A stretch of DNA of 64,000 bases from Agrobacterium tumefaciens (GCA_017744915.1 JAGIAH010000016.1:1-64000), one strand, 5' to 3'. Shown: positions 8,689-18,512, counted from the stretch's first letter. Numbers and translations: made by a program. The notes: generated by a model from the sequence alone, not told the origin.

Positions 8689-9546
8689 TCACCCCGTCCG
8701 AAACTGTCCCGGCGTAACGCCCGTGCGCGCCTTGAAGTGCCGGGTGAAATGCGCCTGATCGGCAAAACCGCAGAGCGCCGCCACCTCGGCCGGCATCTCG
8801 CCGGCGCGCAGCAGACGCCGCGCCCTGCGGATGCGCACATCCGTCAGATAGGCATGCGGGGTGATGTGAAATTCCTTGCGAAAGGCGCGAATGAGATGCG
8901 CCCGGCTGAGACCGGCGATGGAGGCCAGCTCCTCCAGTCCGATATCGCTCTCGTAATTGTCGGTGAGATAATCCCGCGCGGTATGGACCGCCGTTTTCTC
9001 GCGGGTTTCGACCGGCAGGATGATGGCACTGCCATGCCTGCCGAACAGCACCGCCAGAACCGAGAACATGCCCTCATCCGCTTCGAGTGCGCCGGTTTTC
9101 GCCTCCAGCCGCCGATGTGCCATCTGGAAGGCCGTCGCCATCTGCGGATCGCGCGGCAGGAACTTCGGAAAGGACGGCGTGCCGTGAAACGCCCTGCCCG
9201 TCACATCCTCGATAATCTCCCGCAGCAGTTCCGTATCGGGATAGATCATCCGATAGCGATAACCGCCGCCGCCCGGCGCACCATCGTGAATCTCATCCGG
9301 GTTGATGAGGTAAAGATGCCCCGGCCCGGTCTGTTCGGTTGTGCCCTGAATGGTGGAAATCTGCGAGCCGCTTTCGATGGCGCCTATGGAAAACGTGTCA
9401 TGCGCATGCGGCGAATATTCATGGGTGAGAAAAGTCGCGCTCAGGCATTCCATGCCGCCAAAGCGCCGGTCACGCCAGAAACGCGTGGTTTCCGTCGTGG
9501 CAACGGGCATGAAATCAAGGGCCTGTTCCTGCGAAACATTGTGCAT
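8689..9546 (-). CDS. AraC-family regulator, probably of azlCD
   Basis: 285 residues. The N-terminal half is an AraC-type cupin sensor (around HEYSPHAHDTFSIGAIESG, then LINPDEIHDG). The C-terminal 100 residues carry two helix-turn-helix motifs: IGLEELASIAGLSRAHLIRAF and PAEVAALCGFADQAHFTRHF. The same-strand position just upstream of azlCD fits the common regulator-exporter pairing in which the cupin senses the exported amino acid. The ligand is inferred only. Confidence 0.92.
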   Translation of the reverse strand: MHNVSQEQALDFMPVATTETTRFWRDRRFGGMECLSATFLTHEYSPHAHDTFSIGAIESGSQISTIQGTTEQTGPGHLYLINPDEIHDGAPGGGGYRYRMIYPDTELLREIIEDVTGRAFHGTPSFPKFLPRDPQMATAFQMAHRRLEAKTGALEADEGMFSVLAVLFGRHGSAIILPVETREKTAVHTARDYLTDNYESDIGLEELASIAGLSRAHLIRAFRKEFHITPHAYLTDVRIRRARRLLRAGEMPAEVAALCGFADQAHFTRHFKARTGVTPGQFRTG

Positions 9547-9632
9547 GAGCGAAGTTTAGAGCATTCCGTCCTTACCGTCTTGAACAAAAGTGCTAGGGTC
9601 CGAACCGGTTCAAGATCAACCGGACGCATGGC

Positions 9633-10808
9633 ATGACAGACGACTTCGAAGACACATTTTCCGAAAACGAAACCGAAGCATTCGAAACCGCCCCACTGAG
9701 GCTGACCGTCGATCTCGGCGCTCTCGCCGATAATTGGCGGGACATGAAGAAGCGCTCAGCAGGCGCGCGGACGGCGGCTGTCGTCAAGGCCGATGCTTAT
9801 GGTCTCGGTATCGAAGATTGCGGCGCGACGCTTTACCATGCCGGCGCGCGGGACTTCTTCGTGGCGACGGTGGCCGAGGGCGCGACGCTGCGGTCCTATG
9901 CCCCGGAGGCGCGCATCTTCGTGCTTTCCGGCATCTGGCAAGGCCAGGAACGGCAGGTCTTCGACAATGATCTCGTGCCGGTTCTGGCCTCCGAGGAGCA
10001 GCTTTCCTTCTGGATGGCGACAGTCGCCGAGCGGGGCGATCACCCATGCGCGCTGCATGTGGATACGGGCTTCAATCGCCTTGGGCTGCCGCTTGATGAC
10101 GCCCTGTTTCTGGCCGACGACGTGACGCGGCCGGCGAGTTTCGACCCGGTTCTGGTGCTGTCGCACCTCGCCTGCGCCGACACGCCCTCCTCGCCGATGA
10201 ACAGGGTGCAGCTCGAATCATTCCGGAAGGTTAGCGCCGCTTTCGAAGGTATCGAATCAAGCCTCTCGGCTTCCGCCGGGATATTTCTAGGCCCTGACTA
10301 TCATTTCGACCTTACCCGCCCCGGCATCGCGCTTTATGGCGGTGAAGCGGTGAACGGCGTGGCCAATCCGATGCGGCCTGTGGCCACGGCCGAGGCGCGG
10401 ATCATCCAGATTCGCGAGGCCGGCGAAGGCCAGACCGTCAGTTATGGCGGCACCTTCCTGCTCAAGCGCGCAAGCCGGCTCGCCATCGCATCGGTCGGTT
10501 ATGCGGATGGATACCAGCGCTCGCTTTCCGGCTCCGGCATTCCGCTACGCGAAATGGGCCATGGCGGCGCCTATGGCGTGGTCAACGGCCATAAAGTACC
10601 CGTCGCCGGCCGCGTGACCATGGACCTCACCATTTTCGACGTGACGGACGTGCCGGCAAATGCCATCCGCAGCGGCGACTATATCGAGCTTTTTGGCCCC
10701 AACGTTCCGGTCGACGAGACTGCACGCGCGGCCGGCACCATCGGCTACGAGATGCTGACGGGGCTTGGTCTGCGTTACGAGCGGCAATATCTGATGGCAG
10801 ATGACTGA
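9633..10808 (+). CDS. alr: Alanine racemase
   Basis: 391 residues. The PLP-binding lysine is in AVVKADAYGLG (about residue 52), and the second catalytic region contains SVGYADGYQRS in the C-terminal barrel domain. It interconverts L- and D-alanine for peptidoglycan. An acidic N-terminal extension of about 20 residues (DDFEDTFSENETEAFE) precedes the barrel and is unusual but common in close relatives. No regulatory motif is obvious in the 86 bp before the start. A toxin-antitoxin pair follows 65 bp later. Confidence 0.96.
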   Translation: MTDDFEDTFSENETEAFETAPLRLTVDLGALADNWRDMKKRSAGARTAAVVKADAYGLGIEDCGATLYHAGARDFFVATVAEGATLRSYAPEARIFVLSGIWQGQERQVFDNDLVPVLASEEQLSFWMATVAERGDHPCALHVDTGFNRLGLPLDDALFLADDVTRPASFDPVLVLSHLACADTPSSPMNRVQLESFRKVSAAFEGIESSLSASAGIFLGPDYHFDLTRPGIALYGGEAVNGVANPMRPVATAEARIIQIREAGEGQTVSYGGTFLLKRASRLAIASVGYADGYQRSLSGSGIPLREMGHGGAYGVVNGHKVPVAGRVTMDLTIFDVTDVPANAIRSGDYIELFGPNVPVDETARAAGTIGYEMLTGLGLRYERQYLMADD

Positions 10809-10873
10809 GGGCCGCCTTTAGCTCTTGGAAAGCCGACGCGAGCTGTGCTAAAAGAGAACAAAAGGAGATCGAA

Positions 10874-11185
10874 ATGCCCGAAATCCATTTGAGCGAGCAG
10901 GACGAGAAGTTCATCGAAGAGCAGGTGGCGGCAGGCATCTTCAAGGATGCGGACTCGGTCGTCTCCGCCGGTCTACGTTTGCTCGGCAGCAAGGAAGGCA
11001 AGCTTGTAGAGCTTCAACGACTGATTCAGGAAGGGCTGGACGATGTGGAGGCTGGCCGGGTGATGGAGTTTTCCACGGCGGACGATTTAACAGCGCACAT
11101 TATCAAGCTCGCGGGGGAGCAGAATGAAGCGAAGGCGCCTAGTGGTCACCGCACGAGCACTGAGCGATCTTCTCGCCGATCATAA
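10874..11185 (+). CDS. parD: ParD-type antitoxin
   Basis: 103 residues. The N-terminus (EIHLSEQDEKFIEEQVAAGIFKDADSVV then AGLRLL) is the ribbon-helix-helix DNA-binding domain of the ParD/CopG class. The middle helix (ELQRLIQEGLDDVEAGRVMEF) is the toxin-wrapping segment. It has an excellent ribosome-binding site (aaaggagat, ending 6 bp before ATG). The C-terminus overlaps the toxin gene by 62 bp. ParD would neutralise ParE and autorepress the pair. Confidence 0.92.
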   Translation: MPEIHLSEQDEKFIEEQVAAGIFKDADSVVSAGLRLLGSKEGKLVELQRLIQEGLDDVEAGRVMEFSTADDLTAHIIKLAGEQNEAKAPSGHRTSTERSSRRS

Positions 11186-11432
11186 TTACATCGCGCGATT
11201 CAATCCGACCGCTGCAAAGCGTTTTCTGGACGACATAAACGTCAAAATGATCTCGCTCGCGCGATACGGGATAACAGGCGTGCCTCGGAGCTTCGAACCG
11301 AATTTGCGGGCTTTCCCCTATCGTGATCGATGCATCTATTTCGTTGTCGATGACAAAAAGATGTATGTCCTGCGCGTGCTGCATGGCCATCAGGACATTT
11401 CCGCCGAAGATTTCAAACAAGAAGAAAACTGA
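11124..11432 (+). CDS. parE: ParE-type toxin
   Basis: 102 residues of the ParE/RelE fold: an N-terminal strand RRLVVTARALSDLLADHNYIA, the conserved FLDDINVKMISLA helix and the C-terminal strands RCIYFVVDDKKMYVLRVLHGHQD. The HGxQD-like ending is typical of ParE. Family members poison DNA gyrase. The start lies inside the antitoxin gene, giving translational coupling. The stop is only 6 bp from radA, so the module is wedged tightly between two housekeeping genes and may be cotranscribed with radA. Confidence 0.92.
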   Translation: MKRRRLVVTARALSDLLADHNYIARFNPTAAKRFLDDINVKMISLARYGITGVPRSFEPNLRAFPYRDRCIYFVVDDKKMYVLRVLHGHQDISAEDFKQEEN

Positions 11433-11438
11433 CATAAC

Positions 11439-12845
11439 ATGGCCAAAGCCAAGACCCAATTCGTGTGCCAGAACTGCGGCACGGTTCACACCCGCTGGGC
11501 GGGAAAATGCGAAGGCTGCGGCGAGTGGAATACCATCGTCGAGGAAGACCCTATGGGCGGCATCGGCTCCGGGCCGGGCAAGACACCCAAGAAGGGACGG
11601 CCCGTCACGCTCACCTCGCTGTCCGGCGAAATCGAGGAAGCGCCGCGCATCCCGACCGGCATCAGTGAACTCGACCGGGCGACCGGCGGCGGTTTCGTGC
11701 GCGGCTCGGCCGTCCTGATTGGCGGCGATCCCGGCATCGGCAAATCGACCCTTCTCATGCAGGCGGCGGCCGCCCTTTCGCGGCGCGGGCATCGCATCAT
11801 CTATGTCTCCGGCGAAGAGGCGGTGGCACAGGTGCGCCTGCGCGCCCAGCGTCTGGGTGCGGCGGAAACCGACGTGCTTTTGGCCGCGGAAACCAATGTC
11901 GAGGATATTCTGGCGACGATCTCCGAGGGCAAGCGGCCCGATCTCGTCATCATCGATTCCATCCAGACATTGTGGAGCGACACGGCCGATTCCGCCCCCG
12001 GCACGGTGACGCAGGTGCGCACCGGCGTGCAGGCGATGATCCGTTTCGCCAAGCAGACGGGCGCGACCATGGTGCTGGTTGGCCACGTGACCAAGGAAGG
12101 CCAGATCGCCGGTCCGCGCGTGGTGGAACACATGGTCGACGCCGTCCTCTATTTCGAAGGTGATCGCGGCCATCATTACCGTATCCTGCGCACCGTGAAG
12201 AACCGCTTCGGACCGACGGACGAGATCGGTGTGTTCGAGATGTCGGACCGGGGATTGCGTGAGGTTTCCAACCCATCCGAACTTTTCCTCGGCGAGCGCA
12301 ACGAAAAATCGCCGGGCGCCGCCGTCTTCGCCGGCATGGAAGGCACGCGCCCCATTCTCGTCGAAGTGCAGGCGCTGGTCGCCGCCACCTCGCTCGGTAC
12401 GCCGCGCCGTGCCGTGGTTGGCTGGGACAGTTCGCGGCTCGCCATGATTCTTGCCGTACTCGAGGCCCATTGCGGCGTGAAACTCGGCCAGCACGATGTT
12501 TACCTCAACATCGCCGGCGGATACCGCATATCGGAACCGGCCGCCGATATGGCGATTGCGTCTGCATTGGTTTCCTCGCTTGCCGGCCTTGCCCTGCCCG
12601 CCGATTGCGTCTATTTCGGCGAAATCAGCCTGTCGGGCGCAGTAAGGCCGGTCTCACATACGGGCCAGCGATTGAAAGAAGCTGAAAAACTTGGCTTTTC
12701 CGCCGCACTTCTGCCTTCTGCTTCGGCTGAATTGCCGAAAGGCGGCAAGGGACGCTGGACGGAAATCGAAAGCCTTCCGGACCTCGTGGCCCGCATCGCC
12801 GGCTCCGGCAACCGGTTCAAACAGGTTGAGGACGACGAATATTGA
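11439..12845 (+). CDS. radA: DNA repair protein RadA
   Basis: 468 residues. An N-terminal four-cysteine zinc finger (C10, C13, C24, C27 in CQNCG...CEGCGEW) is followed by a RecA-like ATPase with Walker A GDPGIGKST near residue 97, the RadA-specific KNRFG motif near 253 and a Lon-like C-terminal domain. RadA drives branch migration of recombination intermediates. It starts 6 bp after parE. The following gene is cvpA, then purF, an order common in Rhizobiales. Confidence 0.97.
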   Translation: MAKAKTQFVCQNCGTVHTRWAGKCEGCGEWNTIVEEDPMGGIGSGPGKTPKKGRPVTLTSLSGEIEEAPRIPTGISELDRATGGGFVRGSAVLIGGDPGIGKSTLLMQAAAALSRRGHRIIYVSGEEAVAQVRLRAQRLGAAETDVLLAAETNVEDILATISEGKRPDLVIIDSIQTLWSDTADSAPGTVTQVRTGVQAMIRFAKQTGATMVLVGHVTKEGQIAGPRVVEHMVDAVLYFEGDRGHHYRILRTVKNRFGPTDEIGVFEMSDRGLREVSNPSELFLGERNEKSPGAAVFAGMEGTRPILVEVQALVAATSLGTPRRAVVGWDSSRLAMILAVLEAHCGVKLGQHDVYLNIAGGYRISEPAADMAIASALVSSLAGLALPADCVYFGEISLSGAVRPVSHTGQRLKEAEKLGFSAALLPSASAELPKGGKGRWTEIESLPDLVARIAGSGNRFKQVEDDEY

Positions 12846-12934
12846 TCCTTTCGCCAAGGGAAACAGTGGTGTAAGAGGATCGCAAAATTGGCAAGGCAGC
12901 GTCTGACAAGGCGTCGCACCTCCGGAGTTGGTAT

Positions 12935-13522
12935 ATGCCCATTACAATTTTCGACGACATCGTCATCGCCGTTGTTCTTTTCTCCGCCATTCTCGCGATG
13001 GTCCGCGGCTTCTCCCGCGAAATCCTGTCGATTGCGAGCTGGGCCGGTTCGGTCGCCGCCGCCTATTATCTCTATCCGGTCCTGCTGCCCTATGCGCGCA
13101 ACTATACCGATGACGACAAGATCGCCATTGCCGGTTCGGCGGGCGTGGTTTTCCTCGTCTCGCTGATCGTGATTTCTTTCATCACCTCGCGCATTGCCGA
13201 TTTCATTATCGACAGCCGCATCGGCGCTTTGGATCGCACACTCGGTTTCCTGTTCGGCGCGGCGCGCGGCATCCTGCTGCTCGTCGTCGCGGTCGCCTTC
13301 TGGAACTGGCTGGTGGATGTGAAGACGCAGCCGGAATGGGTCACGCAGGCCAAGGCCAAGCCTTTCCTCGACGGGCTGGTGGGCAAGCTGGAGGCGGTTC
13401 TGCCTGACGATATCGAACCGCAGATCCGCGCCCGCATCCTCGGAAAACAACAGGAACCCGGCGCCACGCAGGCGCCCGCGGAAGATGTGCCGGCAGCAAA
13501 TCCGCCGGCAACGAATAATTGA
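12935..13522 (+). CDS. cvpA: CvpA family membrane protein
   Basis: 195 residues with four transmembrane helices in the first 125 residues (DIVIAVVLFSAILAMVRGF; SIASWAGSVAAAYYL; VVFLVSLIVISFITS; GAARGILLLVVAVAFW), then a soluble tail rich in Ala and Pro. CvpA proteins were named for colicin V production and often stand next to purF. Their molecular role is unclear. The ribosome-binding site is GGAG at about 12922-12925. Confidence 0.93.
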   Translation: MPITIFDDIVIAVVLFSAILAMVRGFSREILSIASWAGSVAAAYYLYPVLLPYARNYTDDDKIAIAGSAGVVFLVSLIVISFITSRIADFIIDSRIGALDRTLGFLFGAARGILLLVVAVAFWNWLVDVKTQPEWVTQAKAKPFLDGLVGKLEAVLPDDIEPQIRARILGKQQEPGATQAPAEDVPAANPPATNN

Positions 13523-13661
13523 CACAGTGTCGCGCCTTGCAATGCATGCAAGGCGCGCTATTTGTGCTAAATATCAAGCACGACACAGATGGGCCGACCG
13601 GGAGACATACTCACCGGAGAGGTCTTTCTTTTTTTCTCGGTAGAGAGCAAGGGCAAGCCGG

Positions 13662-15170
13662 ATGATTGAGCCGCTTTCGCATTCCCCGTTCCCTGGGGCC
13701 ACGTTCAAAGAAGAGATCGACGGCGATACGCTGCATGAAGAATGCGGCGTTTTCGGCATTCTCGGCCATGCCGACGCCTCGGCGCTGACCGCTCTTGGTC
13801 TCCATGCGCTTCAGCATCGCGGCCAGGAAGCAGCCGGCATCGTTTCTTTCGATGGCAAGCGCTTCCATCAGGAACGCCATATGGGCCTCGTCGGCGATCA
13901 TTATACCGATCCCGCAACGCTCGCCCGCCTGCCCGGCTCCATCGCGATTGGCCACACCCGTTATTCCACCACCGGCGAAGTGGCGATGCGCAACGTGCAG
14001 CCGCTGTTTGCCGAACTGGAAGAAGGCGGCATTTCCATTGCCCATAACGGCAACTTCACCAACGGCCTGACGCTGCGCCGCCAGATCATCGCCACCGGCG
14101 CCATCTGTCAGTCGACCTCGGATACCGAAGTCGTTCTTCACCTCATCGCCCGCTCGCGCCACTCCTCCACCGCCGATCGTTTCATCGATGCCATCCGCCA
14201 GATGGAAGGCGGTTATTCGATGCTGGCGATGACGCGCACCAAGCTGATTGCCGCGCGTGACCCGATCGGCATCCGCCCGCTGGTCATGGGTGAGCTGGAC
14301 GGCAAGCCGATCTTCTGCTCGGAAACCTGTGCTCTCGATATCATCGGCGCGAAATTCGTCCGCGACGTGGAAAATGGCGAAGTCATCATCTGCGAAATCC
14401 AGCCTGATGGCTCGATCACCATCGATGCGCGCAAGCCTTCGAAGCCGCAGCCGGAACGTCTCTGCCTGTTCGAATATGTCTATTTCGCCCGTCCCGATTC
14501 CGTCGTCGGCGGCCGCAACGTCTATACGACGCGCAAGAACATGGGCATGAACCTCGCCAAGGAAGCGCCGCTGGAAGCCGATGTGGTTGTCCCGGTTCCC
14601 GATGGCGGCACGCCGGCAGCGCTCGGTTTTGCGCAGGAAAGCGGTATTCCCTTCGAATACGGCATCATCCGCAACCACTATGTCGGCCGCACCTTCATCG
14701 AGCCGACCCAGCAGATCCGCGCCTTCGGCGTCAAGCTCAAGCACTCCGCCAACCGGGCGATGATCGAAGGCAAGCGCGTCGTGCTGGTGGATGATTCCAT
14801 CGTGCGCGGCACGACCTCGGTGAAGATCGTGCAGATGATCCGCGAGGCGGGCGCCAAGGAAGTGCATATCCGCGTCGCCAGCCCGATGATCTTCCACCCA
14901 GATTTCTACGGCATCGACACGCCTGACGCCGACAAGCTGCTCGCCAACCAATATGCGGATGTCGAGGCGATGGCGAAATTCATCGGTGCCGATTCGCTGG
15001 CTTTCCTGTCCATCGACGGGCTTTATCGTGCCGTCGGCGGTGAAAACCGCAACCCGGCGCGTCCGCAATTCACGGACCATTATTTCACCGGCGATTATCC
15101 GACCCGCCTTCTCGACCAGAATGGCGAGGCGATGGGCAGCAAGATTTCCATGCTGGCCAGCAACGGCTGA
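13662..15170 (+). CDS. purF: Amidophosphoribosyltransferase
   Basis: 502 residues. The first enzyme of purine synthesis, making phosphoribosylamine from PRPP and glutamine. A short N-terminal propeptide precedes the nucleophile Cys28 (HEECGVFGI), which becomes the new N-terminus after processing. The glutaminase domain includes HTRYSTTGE and HNGNFTN. The phosphoribosyltransferase domain has the PRPP loop VVLVDDSIVRGTTS near residue 375. The gene lies 139 bp behind cvpA and is closed by a strong terminator. Confidence 0.97.
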   Translation: MIEPLSHSPFPGATFKEEIDGDTLHEECGVFGILGHADASALTALGLHALQHRGQEAAGIVSFDGKRFHQERHMGLVGDHYTDPATLARLPGSIAIGHTRYSTTGEVAMRNVQPLFAELEEGGISIAHNGNFTNGLTLRRQIIATGAICQSTSDTEVVLHLIARSRHSSTADRFIDAIRQMEGGYSMLAMTRTKLIAARDPIGIRPLVMGELDGKPIFCSETCALDIIGAKFVRDVENGEVIICEIQPDGSITIDARKPSKPQPERLCLFEYVYFARPDSVVGGRNVYTTRKNMGMNLAKEAPLEADVVVPVPDGGTPAALGFAQESGIPFEYGIIRNHYVGRTFIEPTQQIRAFGVKLKHSANRAMIEGKRVVLVDDSIVRGTTSVKIVQMIREAGAKEVHIRVASPMIFHPDFYGIDTPDADKLLANQYADVEAMAKFIGADSLAFLSIDGLYRAVGGENRNPARPQFTDHYFTGDYPTRLLDQNGEAMGSKISMLASNG

Positions 15171-15183
15171 TACGCCTGACACA

Positions 15184-15217
15184 AAGCGGCCATCCGGCTT
15201 CCGGTGGCCGCTTTTTT
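15184..15217 (+). terminator. Rho-independent terminator behind purF
   Basis: AAGCGGCCA (15184-15192) pairs with TGGCCGCTT (15205-15213), and an inner CCGG/CCGG pair extends the stem. A T run follows to about 15216. It begins 14 bp after the purF stop. Confidence 0.92.
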
Positions 15218-15315
15218 CTTGCCTTTTGTTCAGGCCATCGCATGCGACGATATGATCGCTTGCGAAAGGCCGCTAGCGCTTCGTAGAAGGAAGCGCAATC
15301 ATTTCGGGGGAGACC

Positions 15316-16056
15316 ATGACTATCGATCTCAAGGGCCGTATCGCTCTCGTCACCGGCGCGTCGCGCGGCATCGGCTATTTCACGGCGCTGGAACTCGCCA
15401 AGGCCGGCGCGCATGTCATCGCCTGCGCCCGCACGGTGGGCGGCCTTGAGGAGCTGGACGACGCCATCAAGGCCGTCGGCGGCACCGCCACTCTGGTCCC
15501 CTTTGATCTCTCCGACATGAAAGCCATCGATGCGCTGGGCGCCAATATCTACGAGCGCTGGGGCAAGCTCGATATTCTGGTCGCCAATGCCGGTGTTCTC
15601 GGCGTGATCTCGCCGGTTGGCCATATCGAGGCGAAGGTCTTCGAGAGGGTCATGAACATCAACGTCACCGCCACCTGGCGGCTGATCCGCTCGGTCGAAC
15701 CGCTGCTGTTGAAATCGGATGCCGGTCGCGCACTCATCCTGTCTTCGGGGGCCGCCCATAGCTGTCGTCCCTTCTGGGGCGTCTACTCCACCTCCAAGGC
15801 GGCCGTGGAGGCGCTTGCCCGCACCTGGGCAGCGGAAACGCAGAAGAGCCCGCTTCGTGTCAACAGCATCAATCCGGGTGCGACACGCACGGCGATGCGT
15901 GCCCAGGCCATGCCCGGCGAAGACCCGGCCACCGTGCCGCATCCTTCCGAGGTCGCCGCGGCCATCCTTCCGCTGGCTTCTCCCGATCTGACCGAAACCG
16001 GCAAGCTCTTCGTCGTGCGGGAAAAGCGCTTCGTGGACTACCGCCAGCCGGAGTGA
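15316..16056 (+). CDS. Short-chain dehydrogenase/reductase (SDR)
   Basis: 246 residues with the classical SDR features: cofactor loop TGASRGIGY (about residues 14-22), the NAG motif (VANAGVLG, about 91), catalytic Ser near 143 (LSSGAAH) and YSTSKAAVEA (Tyr and Lys, about 157-161). The ribosome-binding site is gggggaga before the ATG. The substrate is unknown. The position behind purF recurs in Rhizobiales but gives no functional clue. Confidence 0.92.
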   Translation: MTIDLKGRIALVTGASRGIGYFTALELAKAGAHVIACARTVGGLEELDDAIKAVGGTATLVPFDLSDMKAIDALGANIYERWGKLDILVANAGVLGVISPVGHIEAKVFERVMNINVTATWRLIRSVEPLLLKSDAGRALILSSGAAHSCRPFWGVYSTSKAAVEALARTWAAETQKSPLRVNSINPGATRTAMRAQAMPGEDPATVPHPSEVAAAILPLASPDLTETGKLFVVREKRFVDYRQPE

Positions 16057-16373
16057 TCACTGCCGGACATGGGCAGGATCGTCGGCGGCAAAGCCGCAAT
16101 CCTGCCTTTCTGCCTGATCGAAGAGACCTCTTCGCTCACCTGATAGCCATGATGAAAAAACTTCGTACAACTCTGCTACGAAGGGTCGGATCGTTTTTTG
16201 CCTGTGGCGAATAGACCTTCCCGATTTCCGTATAAGGCAAATTTATTTTAGGCAGATATTTCAGCTAATAAGCGTATTATTCCTGATCGTACTTCCGCAT
16301 TCCGAAGCTTTGTTCACACGATGCTGCTGAACCGCCATTCTTTGCGGTTCTCTTTTCGAGGGGGAATATCCGG
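16057..16373. other. Intergenic region with one inverted repeat
   Basis: 317 bp without a supportable gene. The left part is ordinary; the right part is AT-rich and probably holds the promoter of the small membrane protein. A perfect 7-bp inverted repeat (CTTCGTA at 16161-16167, TACGAAG at 16177-16183, 9-nt spacer) is followed 9 bp later by a run of six T. It could be a terminator for the SDR gene or an operator. Confidence 0.5.
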
Positions 16374-16754
16374 ATGAAAAATGTTGCTTTCTATTTCTTC
16401 GCAGCGGCCGTGCTGTGCGCCACGGCCGGAATGATCTGGGGCATCCAGATGTCGGTTTCCGAAGACCATTCGCTGTCCATGGCCCATGCGCATCTCAATC
16501 TCGTCGGCTGGACGACACTTGGCCTGTTCGGCCTTTATTACACTGTGACGCCGGAGGCCGACGGCACGGTGCTTTCGAAGGCGCATCTCGCCATTGCCCT
16601 TGCCGGCGTTCTCTGTCTCGTGCCCGGCATCGTCATCGTCCTGACCAGCGGCGCACGGGTTCTCGTGGCGATTGGATCGATCCTCACCGTCATTTCCATG
16701 CTGATCTTTCTGGTGACCGTGGCAAGAAACGGCATAGGCCGCAGGCCCGCCTGA
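16374..16754 (+). CDS. Small four-helix membrane protein resembling a COX1-superfamily fragment
   Basis: 126 residues with four hydrophobic helices: residues about 4-26, 40-60, 70-90 and 97-117. The motif MAHAHLNLVGW (about 36-46) resembles the heme-ligand helix of the heme-copper oxidase subunit I/NorB superfamily, but the protein is far too short to be a catalytic subunit. Proteins of this kind are annotated as cytochrome oxidase subunit I-like in Rhizobiales, and their role is unknown. The ribosome-binding site is gaggggga, 8 bp before ATG. It is monocistronic. Confidence 0.75.
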   Translation: MKNVAFYFFAAAVLCATAGMIWGIQMSVSEDHSLSMAHAHLNLVGWTTLGLFGLYYTVTPEADGTVLSKAHLAIALAGVLCLVPGIVIVLTSGARVLVAIGSILTVISMLIFLVTVARNGIGRRPA

Positions 16755-16759
16755 CACGG

Positions 16760-16793
16760 CCGGGCAGGCTCTTGACCAACGGCCTGCCCCGCG
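16760..16793 (+). terminator. Hairpin behind the COX1-like gene
   Basis: CGGGCAGG (about 16761-16768) pairs with CCTGCCC (about 16784-16790) just after the stop at 16754. There is no T run, so termination is only possible. Confidence 0.4.
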
Positions 16794-16807
16794 CCATAAC
16801 GCAAGTC

Positions 16808-16837
16808 ATGAAAACGACGATCTGCACCTGCTGCTGA
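16808..16837 (+). CDS. Cysteine-rich leader peptide of cysS (MKTTICTCC)
   Basis: A 10-codon frame encodes M-K-T-T-I-C-T-C-C and then TGA. Three of nine residues are cysteine, and two of them end the peptide. It lies 107 bp upstream of cysS, the cysteinyl-tRNA synthetase gene. Clustered codons for the cognate amino acid in a short upstream frame are the hallmark of ribosome-mediated attenuation. Lack of Cys-tRNA would stall the ribosome at 16823-16834. No strong ribosome-binding site is visible (acgcaag only). Its translation is therefore inferred from codon content, position and the overlapping RNA structure. Confidence 0.6.
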   Translation: MKTTICTCC

Positions 16838-16880
16838 AATAATTTTTGCTGGTTCGCCACCGGCCAGATCGTTTTCGTCT
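16817..16880 (+). promoter_or_regulatory. Putative attenuator structure overlapping the cysteine leader
   Basis: ACGATCTG inside the leader frame (16817-16824) is perfectly complementary to CAGATCGT at 16865-16872. A small hairpin (GCTGGT 16848-16853 with ACCGGC 16859-16864) closes the space between them, and GTTTTCGTCT follows. The left arm overlaps the first Cys codon, so a ribosome stalled on the Cys codons would block this pairing and favour readthrough into cysS. The complementarity is seen; the switching model is inference. Confidence 0.45.
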
Positions 16881-16944
16881 CCCGCAAGGTCCAACAGACA
16901 AACGGTCCGGTCAGGACAATTGACTGCCTTTAGGGAATATCCGC

Positions 16945-18330
<1,386 letters not shown>

Positions 18331-18360
18331 GGAGCGGTTAAGGCTGCGGCTCGCGGCTCA

Positions 18361-18512
18361 CCCCCCTCTGCCCTGCCGGGCATCTCCCCCACAGGTGGGG
18401 AGATTAATCGCGGCTATCGCTCGCCTATCTCTAACGCTGCGGATGGGGCCGGGAGTTTGCATCTTGCCGATCTCCCTCCTTGTGGGGGAGATGCCCGGCA
18501 GGGCAGAGGGGG
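18361..18512. repeat. Palindromic intergenic repeat, family A, copy 2
   Basis: Inverted arms of about 37 bp, CCCCCTCTGCCCTGCCGGGC... at 18361-18400 and its near-complement at 18476-18512, match those at 2231-2368. The middle differs. It fills the gap between cysS and the DUF559 gene. Confidence 0.85.

Noticed and set aside
13611-15182. 523-codon minus-strand frame over purF
   Set aside because: Shadow of purF, which has its nucleophile Cys and PRPP loop. No recognisable domain in the antisense product.
16415-16837. 140-codon plus-strand frame ending in the leader peptide
   Set aside because: Overlaps the COX1-like gene out of frame and has no ribosome-binding site. Only its last ten codons, the cysteine leader, are of interest.
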